The position numbers were made by a program, and so were the translations under genes. Shown one piece after another: positions 44,841 through 57,200 of a stretch of DNA of 64,000 bases. The stretch is from Entophlyctis helioformis (taxonomy: Eukaryota; Chytridiomycota; Chytridiomycetes; Chytridiales; Chytriomycetaceae), in contig JAHLKH010000100.1 of the NCBI GenBank assembly GCA_025526915.1, forward strand, positions 1 through 64,000, given 5' to 3'. How positions within the stretch are numbered: the stretch's first letter is position 1; each line of letters opens with the position of its first letter. Under the pieces are notes generated by a model. It worked only from the letters and a program-made list of their open reading frames with translations. It was not told where the DNA came from and did not search any database.

Positions 44841-46795
44841 CTGCTGCACTTGCCGCCCAACTGCACACAAGCAACAACGAGCCAAACAACAACGACGGCA
44901 ACGCAGGCGACAGCACGGATATGGGACAACACTCGCTTGCTGGACGAGTCCTTTCAGGGGGACGGCGAGGCTCACTGCTCAAGGTGGCATGCAGCAGGCC
45001 GTCGAGCAGGCCATCCAGCAGAGCAGCGTGGTCGAGGCCGTCTGAGAGGCGTGCCCAACAAGGCGGGCGGACAGAAGGCAGGCTGCAGACAGGCAAGCGG
45101 GTGCGTTGACTCGCTGTCTGTCCAGGCATGCTCCATTGCCCATCGACGACGACGGCACAGCAGTCTGACGGCCGTGTCTGTGTGGTCTTGGCACTGACTG
45201 CGTGCTTGTCTGATGGCTCCAAACAGCAACAAGAGACGTTGGCAAGACGGCCGTGGGCAGGGCGATCTGGTTGTTGTTCAAGAGGACAGCGAGAGCGTTG
45301 GCATCGCAGGACCAAGCTGCCTGGTGCATTCCGACTGCGACATGGGATACAGCAGCCGCAGATGAGCAGCCACTGAGACGTGCTCAATGGATCGATCCTT
45401 GGAGTTGGCTGCAGGAACTGCTTGCTGGACAGCTGGATTGGCATGCCGACTTGGATGCCAAACTCGACAGTGGCAGCACACTCGATGAGCAGCACACTCG
45501 ACGACACTGATCCAGACGAGATTGGTGAGGAGGACGCGAGTGCTGGCAGGCGTGTCTGGCCACATTGCACTTGGTGCGATGGCATCTTGGATGCGATCCA
45601 CTGAGCAGCAACTGGAGTGGCCAGACAGACAGACCAAGCACTCTCGATTCATTCAACAACCACAACGACGATGATGGCGACGGTCCTGACGATCCCAGTC
45701 TTGCATGCACTGTGTTTGTTGACAAGGACGATCCAGAGCAGAGGGGCGATGCAGGCAGTGCGCCAACGGCCAACCTGTCCATGGACCAGCTGGCCAGTCA
45801 GGCAACACCAACTGCATCGCACTGGGTCACAATGAAGATGCATATCAGGGCGATTGTTGGATGCAATGGGACATTGACTGAGAAGACGACACTCGGAGAG
45901 AGACTCGCTGCAATGCGGCTCATGACACGCAGAGTGATGCTGCACGGTGCATGTCAAGCTGCGCACTGAGTGGCATCACATCAATGACTGTGCCAGCAAC
46001 ACACGACCGCATCTTGAACGCCTGGCTGTTGGCTGTGCTTGCTATTCCCTCTATGGCTGTTGGACAGTGGGCGGCGAGTGCCAGGCTGCTCGCTCTCTAT
46101 CCACTCACTCTCTGTCTGTGTCGGCAATGAAAGTTCAACTCCGCCAGACGCTCCGATTCTTTTCTCGTAAACGCAGATACAGACGCAGCAGCATGACGGT
46201 CGCCGGCTTGTTGAGGGTGCTCAAGCTAGGCAGGGCTGTATGTGTCTACAGTGCTGCCTGGACCCTGTGCCAGGTCTTGCAGGCTATGCTGCAACCGCTG
46301 CTGCCACAACAGCCGCCACTGCAACAGCCGCCGCCGCAACAGCAGACTGCAACAGCCGCAACAGCAACAGCCGCAACAACAACAGCCGCAACAGCAACAG
46401 CCGCAACCACCCAGTTCAGCGGGATGCTGCACGTTGACGTGCTAAGCGTCTTCTTCTCGCAGCTAGTCGCCACAGCCGCCATCAGCATGCCCGACTCCAT
46501 TGACAGCTGGAAGGACATCGTCCAGCCAGCTTTTCAGCTGTTCATGGCGTCGGTCGGCGACGGCCACACCATCAAATTCCATGTGGATGGTCGCCGCGGA
46601 GACGCGGGAATCAAGATTGTGCACTACAGCCGCGCTCACAACATGCTGCATGCGGCGGTCAAGGTCCTGCGGTATGCGTTCCGCCGCCAAGAGTATCAGC
46701 AGACGGGATCACTTTCAAAGTAAGTTTGCTACTCTCTACTGTGTGGCTGCCATGCTGACTATCTTCTGCTGCTTGCCATCAGGGACGAGATGTAT
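44798..46795 (+). pseudogene. Decayed or unresolved coding region cut by an LTR
   Basis: Protein-like stretches alternate between the three plus frames with stops between them: SPFRGTARLTAQGGMQQAVE; SSTLDDTDPDEIGEEDASAG; NLSMDQLASQATPTASHWVT; then from about 45947 an open frame with AMKVQLRQTLRFFSRKRRYR and a Gln/Pro/Ala/Thr tract of CAACAGCC repeats (46290-46410). It continues with DSWKDIVQPAFQLFMASVGD and ends at a good intron (CAAA|GTAAGTTTG ... GCCATCAG|GGACGAG, 46721-46780). Five codons after that intron the LTR at 46796 begins. I could not build a single intact model, so decay or missed introns remain open. Family not recognised. Confidence 0.4.
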
Positions 46796-46922
46796 TGTAA
46801 CGGATGCTCGGTCGCGGTCACGTGATCCACGTGATCCACGTGACCGGACAGACATTGTCGGGCCGCACTGGCCGCTCTGGTTTCCCCCGTTCTTGCAGTC
46901 GTCTGCCCGCCGTTCCCCTGCG
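46796..46922 (+). repeat. LTR family A, truncated copy
   Basis: Starts TGTAACGGATGCTCGG and matches the first about 127 bp of the complete LTRs at 50925, 52573 and 53759, then stops abruptly where a second, different LTR begins. It contains three CACGTG boxes. Confidence 0.8.
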
Positions 46923-47241
46923 TGTAACGGATGCCGCCGCAGTCCCGTGGTCACGTGACCTGCTGGCGTTGATCTGGACGCGCCTTGCCCGGACTTGGCT
47001 TGGCCCTGTTGTTGTAGTCGTATCCAAGCCGTAAGCCTGTATACTCACTGCCCCTCTGCCACCAGGTCTGTGCCTGTGTCTTAATGAAGTCGTATCCAAG
47101 CCGTAAGCCTGTATACTCACTGCCCCTCTGCCACCAGGTCTGTGCCTGTGTCTTAATGAAGTCGTATCCAAGCCGTAAGCCTGTATACTCACTGCCCCTC
47201 TGCCACCAGACGGCCAGCCGCTCTCGACTAGGACAGTTACA
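46923..47241 (+). repeat. LTR family B, 5' LTR of the gag-pol element
   Basis: Starts TGTAACGGATGCCGCCGCAG, sharing only the first 12 bases with family A. It contains one CACGTG and ends in ...GACAGTTACA (TG...CA ends). Its 3' part has 2.7 tandem copies of a 72-bp unit beginning GTCGTATCCAAGCCGTAAGC (47018-47209). The gag-pol remnant follows directly. Confidence 0.65.
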
Positions 47242-50200
47242 ACAACAACCAACGCCACCGACGCCGCCAGCCGCCGTTACCTGCGGCGTCGAATTCTTTC
47301 TGTGCCCATGGGCCTGTCTCGCACACCCACCCCTGGCGCCGGCCCTGCCAGCACTGCGGCCGACGCCGACCCGGATGCCAACAGTGCCTTGTATGTCTCG
47401 CCAGCACCTCATTCACCGACGAGCCGTCACGCCTCCTGCAGGGGTTTACAGGTAACTCTACCATCTGGGCTGATAGCCGCACGCGTGATTCTGGGCTTGG
47501 CTCCATGGCCAGCGGCATGTCTGCATCCCGCCTCCCTCAGGCTGGCTCTCGTGGCCGCCAGGGTGCTCCATCGGGCAATGCAACCTCTGCAGTGGCCTCC
47601 AGCACGCCCGCGTTTCGCCACTCCTCTGCCGCGCCTCTGGACGGCAGGGGTGCTCTGTTGGGCAGCGCGGGCGGCTCGCACGCCTTTCCTGTCCACTCTG
47701 TTGGCACCGCGTCCGCTTCTGTGCACCAGCCGCAGGATTCAGCCAGCGAGGACGTCTGGATCACACTGGACGACCACGCCACGTCGCTGTCGCGGTTCAG
47801 GACTCCATTGAGGACCTGCAATCCCGTCTGCAGGACACCCACAAGCTGCTGGCCCAGCAGGCGGATTCCTTCTCCACGTCCGCCGCGTCCAATGAGGAGC
47901 GTCTGGCCGCTCTGTTCAAGTCCGTGTCTGACAACACGACAGGCCGTGCGAAACCTGCAGACGCAGGCCACCAAGACCGTGGAATCGATGATCGCCCTTA
48001 GCAAGCAAGTTGCCTTGGCCCAGCAGTCTGCAGACAAGGCGGTCGCTGCCACGGCTGCCTTGCAGGCGTCGCGTTGGCCCTCGCGATTGGGTCCTCGGTG
48101 GACGCACGCCTGCCAGCAGCCGCGGACGCCCGTGCACCAAACCTCGCCAAGGTTTTCACAGACTGCTTGGGTGCCAAGCAGGTACCATTCAGCGGATTTG
48201 TGATGACCAAAGGCCCGGCTCCCTCAGTCGACTGGAACGCCACTCACAAGAACCTCAAGCCATTTGTCATTGCAGTCGGCGGAGCATACAAGGAAGCCTG
48301 CACCACGGCCGGCGTCGACGCGATCCCGCTAGGCGCCATCTTCTCGCTACTGCTGCCTTACTTCTCTGGCCGCGCACTCGAGTTTGTCACCGCATGGCAC
48401 GAGTCGCACTCTGCCGACGATGATCTGTTCACGTTCCCTCAGTTCCTCGCCGACCTCCAATCGCTCCACCGCAACCCAGAGCGGATTCGCAACCAAGCCG
48501 AAGGGAAGCTGGCGAGCCAGTTCAAGCCGACGCTGTGCCATGGCCGCGCCCCGCAGGATTGGATTCTGGAGGCCGAACCGCTGTTCAGCGACGCGGATAC
48601 ACGGACGACCGGAAGCTCAGATTCCTCCGTGCCCGCATCAAGGATCTGCCCCCAGGGAAGTTCAAGACGTATGCCGCCCTCCGCGACGCGTTCTTTGAGG
48701 ATCACTCAGAGGCAGCCGAGCACGCCCTGGAGACTGCCGCCGCCACCGCTCTGGCAGATGCCCACAAGGCCCTCGAGGCCCAGTCAAAGCCCAGCTCTGG
48801 CAAGACAGCTGCCGCGTCGCCCGCTCTTGGAGCTCCTCATCGCCCAAGGCTGCCACCCCCGCGCCTTTGGGCAGCAGCAGTGCGTCTGAGACGCGTAAGG
48901 CCGCCTCGCCTGCAGTGCCGGCCGACCGCCCGAGTCAGGACCGCGGTGGCCGATCGTCTGGTCACCGCCCGCCCCACTCTAAGGTCGGGCGCATCGCGGC
49001 AAAGGCCAAGGCACCGGGTACGTTCGCTCGCCCCCTCTGGCTCCTCCTGCTCCTGCGGCTAAGCACGCTTCGGCGGCTAAGCCTGCGGCCGGCGTAAGCC
49101 CAATGCTGACACCGAATCTCCATCGGTCCCTGCCCGTGACGACGGCGCACCAGCAATGGCTCCGGCTCGCAGTCGCTCGAAACCGTCTCGTCGTTCTCAG
49201 ACGACGGGACGCAGTACAGCGACGCAGACGAAGAAGAGTGACCATTGGTGGCTGTTGCGAATAAAAAGATGCCCTCTGGGCTCCCCGTTCGTCCTGCTTG
49301 CCCTGTTATGCCGCCGTCGCGGCTGAAGGAGGGGCACCTTGCCCCGTGACTCCGATCACCAAGCACCGGTGCACCTTCCCGGTGTTCCTGGACAATCGCA
49401 GCGCCAGTGTCCTGGTGGACACTGGCAGCAGCGCGAATCTGGTTGCTCGCCGTTGGTTGGATGCCAACGGCCTGCTCGCTGCTGCCCGGCCGTTCACCCG
49501 GCAGGCGGTGACTCTCGAGTTTGCCAACGGCAACTTGCAGAGACTAGATTCGGAGGTCTACCTCACGCTGGCCGACAGATCAATGCGGTCAGCCAGGTGC
49601 GGTTCCTTGTCTACGATGGTGTGGATGATGTCATCCTGGGCATGCCATGGCTGCGCACCACCGCGAAGGCGTCGTTCAACTTCCGTCGCGGCGTTTTCCG
49701 CTTCTCAACCGAGTCGCGCCCCGATGTGCACCACATCTGGCAGCACGAAGACGCTCCGCCGTCTGCTGCCCCCACAACCGGCCGCACTCTGACATCGTGG
49801 TTACCATGTCGGACATCCTCGCCCATCCGGACGAGTACGCGGAGCTGGTCTATGTGGATGACCTGCCTGAGGACCGTGAGGCAGCTGCTGATGCGCGCCT
49901 TCGCGTCGCGGCGCAAACGGCCTACCCCGGACGAGCTGAAGGAGAAGTACCCCTACCTTCCAGTCTGCCCGGACGAGGAGACGCAGAAGGCATTCATCGA
50001 GTACTACGAGGTCTGCTGCCCGCCGCAAGGCCGTGCGCACGACTCGGAGTTCGAGATCGCGATCCCTTTCATTAAGGATGCGCAGCTGCCGCCGCGTCGT
50101 GGCCTCAAGAAACTGAACCAGGATGCATCCGTAGCGCTCAAGAAGCAGCTGGACGAGTGGTACACCAAAGGTTACATCCGCCGCTCGTCATCGCCTTTGG

Positions 50201-50924
50201 GCGCCGGCACGCTCTTTGTCCGCAAGAAGGATGGTTCGCTGCGGTTGGTCATTGACTACGCGGCTTGAACAACATCTCGGTGAAGTTCCACAGTGCGATC
50301 CCGGAGATTGAGACCCTCCGCGATAACTTGGCAAACAAACCCTTCCGCTCGATGCTTGACATTCGCGAGGGCTTCCTTAACATTCGTGTTAAGGCGGAGG
50401 ACCAGTGGAAAACTGCGTTCTCCACCCAGTTTGGTCACTTTGAGTTCACGGTCATGCCTTTTGGGCTGACCAATGCTCTGGCTGTGTTTACACAGGCCAT
50501 CCAGTCGACGCTCAATGAGCTGCTGGGCACGTGCGTCTCGGTGTACATGGATGACATCTACATCTACAGCGCGACGTACAAGGAGCATATCAAACACCTA
50601 TGCACTGTTCTCAAGCTGCTACTGAAGGCTCAATTGTACATTAAGCCGTCCAAGTGCATGATCCTGCAGCAGGACATTGAGTTCTGTGGTCACGTGCTCT
50701 CGCCCACTGGTTATTCCATTGCGCCAAAGCACTTGCAGGACATGGCAGCAGCGCCACACATCTCAAACACAACCACTCTGGCAACTTGGCTAGGTAAGCT
50801 TGTGTGGCTGAAGTCATTCATTGGTGGGCCGAACCCTGCAAAGGCGTACGCCACCATGTGTCTGCCACTATACAAGCTGCTAGCCAAGAATGCCAAGTGG
50901 GAGTGGGGCCCTGCCCAAAAGCAG
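47242..50924 (+). mobile_element. Ty3/gypsy retrotransposon remnant: gag, protease, reverse transcriptase
   Basis: A degenerate gag-pol. Gag capsid-like sequence lies at about 48074-48830 (KVFTDCLGAKQVPFSGFVMT ... LGAIFSLLLPYFSGRALEFV) with a frame change near 48590. The retroviral-type aspartic protease is at about 49370-49580 (VLVDTGSSANLVARRWLDAN). Further frame changes near 49580, 49790-49870 and 50263 break the linker and the reverse transcriptase, which covers about 50040-50924. RT landmarks: SPLGAGTLFVRKKDGSLRLV, FTVMPFGLTNALAVFTQAIQ, YMDD at about 50548. The element ends inside the RT/RNase H junction (WEWGPAQKQ), where a family A LTR begins; RNase H and integrase are missing here. 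At least four frame breaks make it non-functional. Confidence 0.88.
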
Positions 50925-51192
50925 TGTAACGGATGCTCGGTCGCGGTCACGTGATCCACGTGATCCACGTGACCCACGTGACCGGACAGACATTGTCGGG
51001 CCGCACCGGCCGCTCTGGTTTCCCCCGTTCTTGCAGTCGTCTGCCCGCCGTTCCCCTGCGTGCATACTCACTGCCCCGAGACCAGGTCTGTGCTGCCTCC
51101 CAATGAAGTAGTCGTCTGCCCGCCGTTCCCCTGCGTGCATACTCACTGCCCCGAGACCAGCCGGCAAGTCCGTCTGGCGGCCCAGTACTACA
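50925..51192 (+). repeat. LTR family A, complete copy 1
   Basis: TGTAACGGATGCTCGG...CAGTACTACA, 268 bp. It contains four CACGTG boxes within about 40 bp (one more than the other copies) and 1.7 copies of a roughly 75-bp unit starting GTCGTCTGCCCGCCGTTCCC. Confidence 0.85.
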
Positions 51193-52572
51193 GCAAGAAC
51201 CCAACTTTTTTTTTGGTCGGGGCAGCATTGGTGAGCTTGGCTGGACATCCTCGCCGCCTCTGCTGCCTCGGCTGGAACCAGGGCCTGCTGGCGGTCGGCA
51301 GTCTTGCCACCCAGGCCCTGCGGAGTTGCGCCTCGAGTCTCGCACACTGGACGTCTTTGTCTCAACGCTCCTGTGCTCTCGCGGCATCCGCTTGTCAACA
51401 CTTGCCGCTGTGCACCAGCGCACTTTTTTTTTTCATGCGTCTTGGTCTGCAGCTGGCAGTGGGCTGTGTCGTCATCCACCCACCGGCTCTGGCATCCGAT
51501 GCCTCTTTACAGCCGCCTCACACTCGCCTTCCGTTGCATGGTTCAATATCTGCCGGCATCAGCTCGCTCGCCAGCATCAGCTCCACCTGCTTGTCGCCGC
51601 ATCTGCTTCTGGACATTGTCTCCAGGCATGCTCTGTGCCTCCTGTGAGAGGAGTTGGGGCGGGATCCACAGCCGATCACCACTTACACCCTCAACTGCAC
51701 CGCTGCAACTTTCGTCAGCCGCCACAACCACGCCGATCAGTCCTGACCACATCTGGATCAGCACGTCAGTATCGGCATTCGCTTCAGCACGGCACGGCCT
51801 GCATCTGCCACAGCTGCATTGTCCGCCATATCAACCACCACTGGATCGGCTTGTGCCTCGCTGCTTCTGCAGCACGATGTTCTCGTCGACGGGCGCGTTC
51901 ATCACCTCGGCCTTGGCAGCATCAGCCGCCTCAGCCACCCAGCCGCCATTGGTCTCGCATCAGCATCCATCGGCCACAGCCTGCAGACACCGGCCCCAGC
52001 ACGTTGCACATCTGTAGCTCAGCATCAGCTCCTGGACCGGGTATCCAGGCCATGCTCGGTGCCTCTTGCGAGAGGAGTCTGGGGTGGGATCCCTTTTGGA
52101 TCGCCACTTGAACCCACACTGCGTCCCTGACCAGCCATCAGCCGCCACCCTACACCGTACGGCTCTGACCACATTCGGATCAGCTTACACCAACACGGCC
52201 ACGCACGTCAGCTCGGTCACCACCGGCACGATCTCGCAGCTGCTTTTGCCTTTTCATCCTGATCGCCACACCATCCGGCTTGTCCACCTGTTCATGTGTC
52301 TGTTGACCATGTTCACCCTCTCGGCCCCGATCTGTCTACCTCTCCATCTCTTCCCCTTCCATCCAATCCATCTCTCCATCTCTGCCCCTTCCATCCACTC
52401 CATCTCTCTCTCTCTCTCCTTGTTGCTCTGTGCGCATGGTTCCCCGTCCTGTGTCCTTCGCGTCCATTGTTGCCCACACCTCTGCCTCTCGTGTGTGCAA
52501 CGCCCATGCATCCTCTTAGTCGCTGTTCATCCACTCTTCTTTCTTATGAGTGGCTGTCTACGCTGGGGGGAG
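51193..52572 (+). mobile_element. Internal remnant of family A element, no coding capacity
   Basis: No recognisable protein. Two diverged copies of a GAGAGGAGT...GGGATCC segment lie at about 51650 and 52070. The last about 150 bp are nearly identical to the end of the next internal segment (53610-53758), finishing with the polypurine tract CTGGGGGGAG immediately before the following LTR. A CT-rich stretch occupies 52310-52430. Confidence 0.75.
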
Positions 52573-52831
52573 TGTAACGGATACTCGGTCGCGGTCACGT
52601 GATCCACGTGATCCACGTGACCGGACAGACATTGTCGGGCCGCACCGGCCGCTCTGGTTTCCCCCGTTCTTGCAGTCGTCTGCCCGCCGTTCCCCTGCGT
52701 GCATACTCACTGCCCCGAGACCAGGTCTGTGCTGCCTCCCAATGAAGTAGTCGTCTGCCCGCCGTTCCCCTGCGTGCATACTCACTGCCCCGAGACCAGC
52801 CGGCAAGTCCGTCTGGAGGCCCAGTGCTACA
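52573..52831 (+). repeat. LTR family A, complete copy 2
   Basis: TGTAACGGATACTCGG...CAGTGCTACA, 259 bp, with three CACGTG boxes. It acts as the 3' LTR of the preceding internal segment and the 5' LTR of the next. Confidence 0.88.
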
Positions 52832-53758
52832 GTGCTCCTCAACGCTGAGGGCATCTCCTGGCCAGCGGACTCGCACTGCCCGCCGCTCACGGCCGCCAAG
52901 TGGCTCGGCCCCTTTGCCATCACCAGCCTGGACTCTGGTGAATCTGGCCTCAACTACACGCTCGCGCTGCCTGCCTCGCTGCACCGCATCCACAACGTGT
53001 TCCATGCCGACCGGATCTGCCCGTATGTCGACCCCCTGTCTGCACCCACCGGCCGCAAGGATGTGCCCTCAAGGCCTGACCCCGAGTACCATGCCGACGA
53101 CGGCACGTCGGACAACTACGAGGTCGAGCGGATTGTCGACTCGCGCACTTATCGTGGCAAGATCGAGTATCTGGTCAAGTGGGTTGGCTATCCAGCCAAT
53201 GACAACACATGGGTCCCAGCCGCCGACATGCGCAAGGCCCAGGACCTCGTCAAGGCGTTCCATGCTCGGCCGACCAAGGCACCTAAGGGCAAGGCGTCCA
53301 AACCGGCTCAGCCCACGCACGCGGCTCCTGCACCGGCTGCCCCTGCCCCCGCCACGGCGCCTGCCCCCACGCAGCCCAAGGCATCCAAGTCCTCTCGCCG
53401 CAAGCGCACTGCGCCTGCTCCTGCACCAGTGGCTTCTGCTCCAGCTGCAGCCACGCCTGCGGCACCTGCTCCGGCTGACAAGCCGATCGCACCTGCTGCA
53501 CCCGCATCTCCCTCTCTCTCTCCATTGTTCCCTCCTCTCCCTCCTCCCTCTTCTCCTTCTTCCTTCTCTCTCTCTTCTCTTCCCCCTCTCAACCATCCTG
53601 CCCCACCTTGCCGCTCTGAGCGCACAGTTCCCCGTCCTGTGTCCTTCGGTCCATTGTTGCCCACACCTCTGCTTCTGTGTGTGCAACGCCCATGCATCCT
53701 CTTAGTCGCTGTTCATCCACTCTTCTTTCTTATGAGTGGCTGTCTACGCTGGGGGGAG
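52832..53758 (+). mobile_element. Internal remnant with integrase C-terminus and chromodomain
   Basis: An open frame encodes the end of a chromovirus pol: an integrase C-terminal segment (LTAAKWLGPFAITSLDSGES, LPASLHRIHNVFHADRICPY), then a chromodomain (YEVERIVDSRTYRGKIEYLV, KWVGYPANDNTW), then an Ala/Pro/Lys-rich tail. The chromodomain directs integration to marked chromatin in this Ty3/gypsy clade. The segment begins right at the LTR edge, so most of pol has been deleted. It ends with the polypurine tract CTGGGGGGAG. Confidence 0.88.
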
Positions 53759-54018
53759 TGTAACGGATGCTCGGTCGTGGTCACGTGATCCACGTGATCC
53801 ACGTGACCGGACAGACATTGTCGGGCCGCACCGGCCGCTCTGGTTTCCCCCGTTCTTGCAGTCGTCTGCCCGCCGTTCCCCTGCGTGCATACTCACTGCC
53901 CCGAGACCAGGTCTGTGCTACCTCCCAATGAAGTAGTCGTCTTCCCGCCGTTCCCCTGCATGCATACTCACTGCCCCTGCAACCAGCCGGCAAGCCCGCC
54001 TGGAGGACAAGTGTCACA
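53759..54018 (+). repeat. LTR family A, complete copy 3
   Basis: TGTAACGGATGCTCGG...AAGTGTCACA, about 260 bp, with three CACGTG boxes. It is the most diverged of the complete copies at its 3' end. I find no convincing target-site duplication with the outermost 5' copy; ATGTAT before 46796 and ATGGAT after 54019 match at five of six bases only. Confidence 0.85.
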
Positions 54019-54232
54019 CATGGATACGGGCCGTTGGCATCTTGTGGTTGATGCAAGCATGCCACACACCAGGCAGACAGCTAATCTTGTGCCATTGACT
54101 GTGGCAATGGCAATGCTGCTGGCAAACAGATGATTATAGGCTTGCCAGTGATGAGCCTCACAAAGGTAGAGTCTATTGAAAGGCTGATTTGATTGATTGC
54201 AAAGAATTGCTGCTTCATCATTCACCAGAGTG

Positions 54233-57200
54233 TCACTCATCACTTTCCATATGATGATGGAAACTCATCAAGTTTGAAGGGATACTTGTAAAGTTTTGCC
54301 AGTCCATAGCACTGATTATACCATGTTAGAATGTGTTGGGGTAAATGTAGAGCAAGGGATATACTTACAATTCAGTCAGATTGACAAGTTTGCCCAACTC
54401 AGCTGGGATGCTGCCAGATAACTGGTTGTTGGACATGTTCCTACCAGACTCAAGTCAGTCCAACTGCAAACAGGCACACAAGTCAATGTTATGCTTACAG
54501 CTCAGTCAAATTGACCAGATTTCCCATCTCAGCTGGGATGTTGCCTTCCAGTTGGTTTTCACAAAGATCCCTGTTATCATCAGGTAAGTTCATCTGCAAA
54601 CAAACATATGAGAGAGTGAAATGCTTACAGTCCAGTCAGATTGATCAGATTGCCTAGTTCAGTTGGAATAATGCCTTTCAGTTTGTTGTGGTCAAGATCC
54701 CTGCAATCATTATGTAAGTTCATCTGCAAAGGGGCATATGTATAATACAGTACTCACAGCCTTGTCAGATTGACTAGGTTGCCCAGCTCAGTTGGGATGC
54801 TGCCTTCCAGATGGTTTTCACAAAGATTCCTGCAGTCATCAAGTCAGTCCATCTGCCAGTAAACACAAGTCAATGTAATGCTTACAGCTCAGTCAGATTG
54901 ACAAGATTGCCCAGCTCAGTTGGGATGCTTCCTGACAGCTGGTTGTTGAACAGATACCTGCAATCATTGAGTCAGTCCATCTGCAAACAGACATGAGACA
55001 ATGCAATGCTTACAGCTCAATCAGATCAGCCAGCTTGCCCAGCTCTGTTGGAATGTTGCCTGTCAGCTGATTATTGTCAAGATCCCTAAAGTCATCAAGT
55101 CAGTCCTTCTGTAAACAGGCACATGAGACATGCCAATTCTTACAGCTCAATCAGATTGGCCAGTGTGCCCAACACAGGTGGGATGTTTCCTGACAGCTGG
55201 TTTTCAGAAAGGTACCTACAACCATCAATTCAGTCCATCTGCATTCAGACACACAAGACATTACAATGCTTACAATTCAGTCAGATTGACCAGATTGCCC
55301 AGTTCAGCTGGGATGTTTCCTGATAGCTGGTTTTGGTGAAGATACCTGCCATAATCAAGTCAGTCCATCTGCATTCAGACACAAGGGACATTACAATACT
55401 TACAGCCTTGTCAGATTGACCAGATTGCCCAGCTCAGCTGGGATGTTTCCTGAAAGACAGTTCTGGTAAAGATACCTGCAATGATCAAGTCAGTCCATCT
55501 GCCAGGAGGCATATGAGACCATGTAATGCTTACAGCTCAATCAGATCAGCCAGTCTGCCCAGCTCAGTTGGGATGCTTCCTGACAGCTGGTTTTCAGAAA
55601 GATCCCTATAATCATCACATCAGTCCATCTGCAAACAGACACATATGACAGTGCAATGCTTACAGCTTTGTAAGATTGATCAGATTGCCCAGTTCAGTTG
55701 GGATGCCTCCTGACAGCTGGTTGTTGGAAAGGCCACTGCAGTCATCAAGTCAGTTCAGCTGCTAGCATACACTTGAGGTGAATCAATGCTTACAGCTCAG
55801 TCAGATTGACCAGATTGCCAAGTTCAGATGGGATGCTTCCTGACAGCTGGTTTTCAGAAAGATACCTGCAATAATCAAGTCAGTCCATCTGCAAACAGAC
55901 ACATGGGACATTACAATGCTTACAGCCATGTAAGATTGACTAGATTTCCCAACTCAGTTGGGATGTTTCCTGATAGCTGGTTCTGGTAAAGATACCTACA
56001 GCCATCACATCAGTCCATCTGCAAACATTCACACAAGCCAATGAAATACTTACAGCCTTGTCACTTTGATCAGATTGCCAAGCTCAGTTGGAATGTTGCC
56101 TGTCAGCTGGTTGTTGTCAAGATTCCTGCAACCATCTAGTCAGTCCATCTGCAAACAGACACATATGACAGTGCAATGCTTACAGCCCAGTCAGATTGAC
56201 TAGGTTGCCCAGTTCAGTTGGAATAATGCCTGTCAGCTGGTTGTTGTCAAGATATCTACAATCATCAAGTCAGTCTATTGCATCAAGGCACATTAGTTAG
56301 TAGCATACTTACAGCTCAGCCAGATTGACCAGTCTGCCCAGCTCAGCTGGGATGCTTCCTGACAGCTGGTTTTCAGAAAGATACCTGCAATCATCACATC
56401 AGTCCATCTGCAAACAGACGCACATCTCAATGCAATGCTTACAGATCAGTCAGATTGACCAGATTGCCAAGTGCACTTGGAATGTTGCCTGATAGCTGGT
56501 TTTGGTACAGAAACCTACAGCCATCAAGTCAGTCCATCTGCAAAAAACATATGAGACAATGCAATTCATACAGGTTTGTCAGATTGACAAGATTGCCCAG
56601 CTCAGCTGGGATGCTTCCTGAAAGCTGGTTGCCAAACAGATACCTGCAATTATCATATCAGTCCATCTGCAAGCAGAGACATGAGACACTACAATACATA
56701 CAGCTGTGTCAGATTGGCCAGGTTACCCAGTTCAGCAGGGATGCTTCCAGACAGCTGATTATTGTCAAGATCCCTACAACCATCAAGTCAGTTCATCTGT
56801 AAAGGGGCATACGAACAATACAATACTTACAGCCTTGTCAGATTGACCAGATTGCCCAGCTCAGTTGGAACACTCTGTGACAATTGGTTTTCAGAAAGAT
56901 ACCTGCAGTCACAAAGTCAGCTCTTCTGCAAGCAGGCACATGAGACATTACCATGCTTACAGCTGAGTCAAATTGGTCAGTTTGCCAAGCTCAGTTGGGA
57001 TGTTTCCTGACAGCTGGTTTGCTGAAAGATCACTGCAATCATCAAGTCAGCTCATCTGCAAACAGACACATATGACAGTGCAATGCTTACAGCTCAGTCA
57101 GATTGATCAGATCGCCCAGTTCAGTTGGGATGTTGCCTTCCAGGTTGTTGTTGGACAGATCTCTGCAACCATCAAGTCAGTTCATCTGCAAACAGACAAA

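Noticed and set aside
44767..45585. 272-aa minus-strand frame
   Set aside because: Cys/Ser/Leu-rich, antisense to several short coding-like plus-strand stretches; no domain and no start context.
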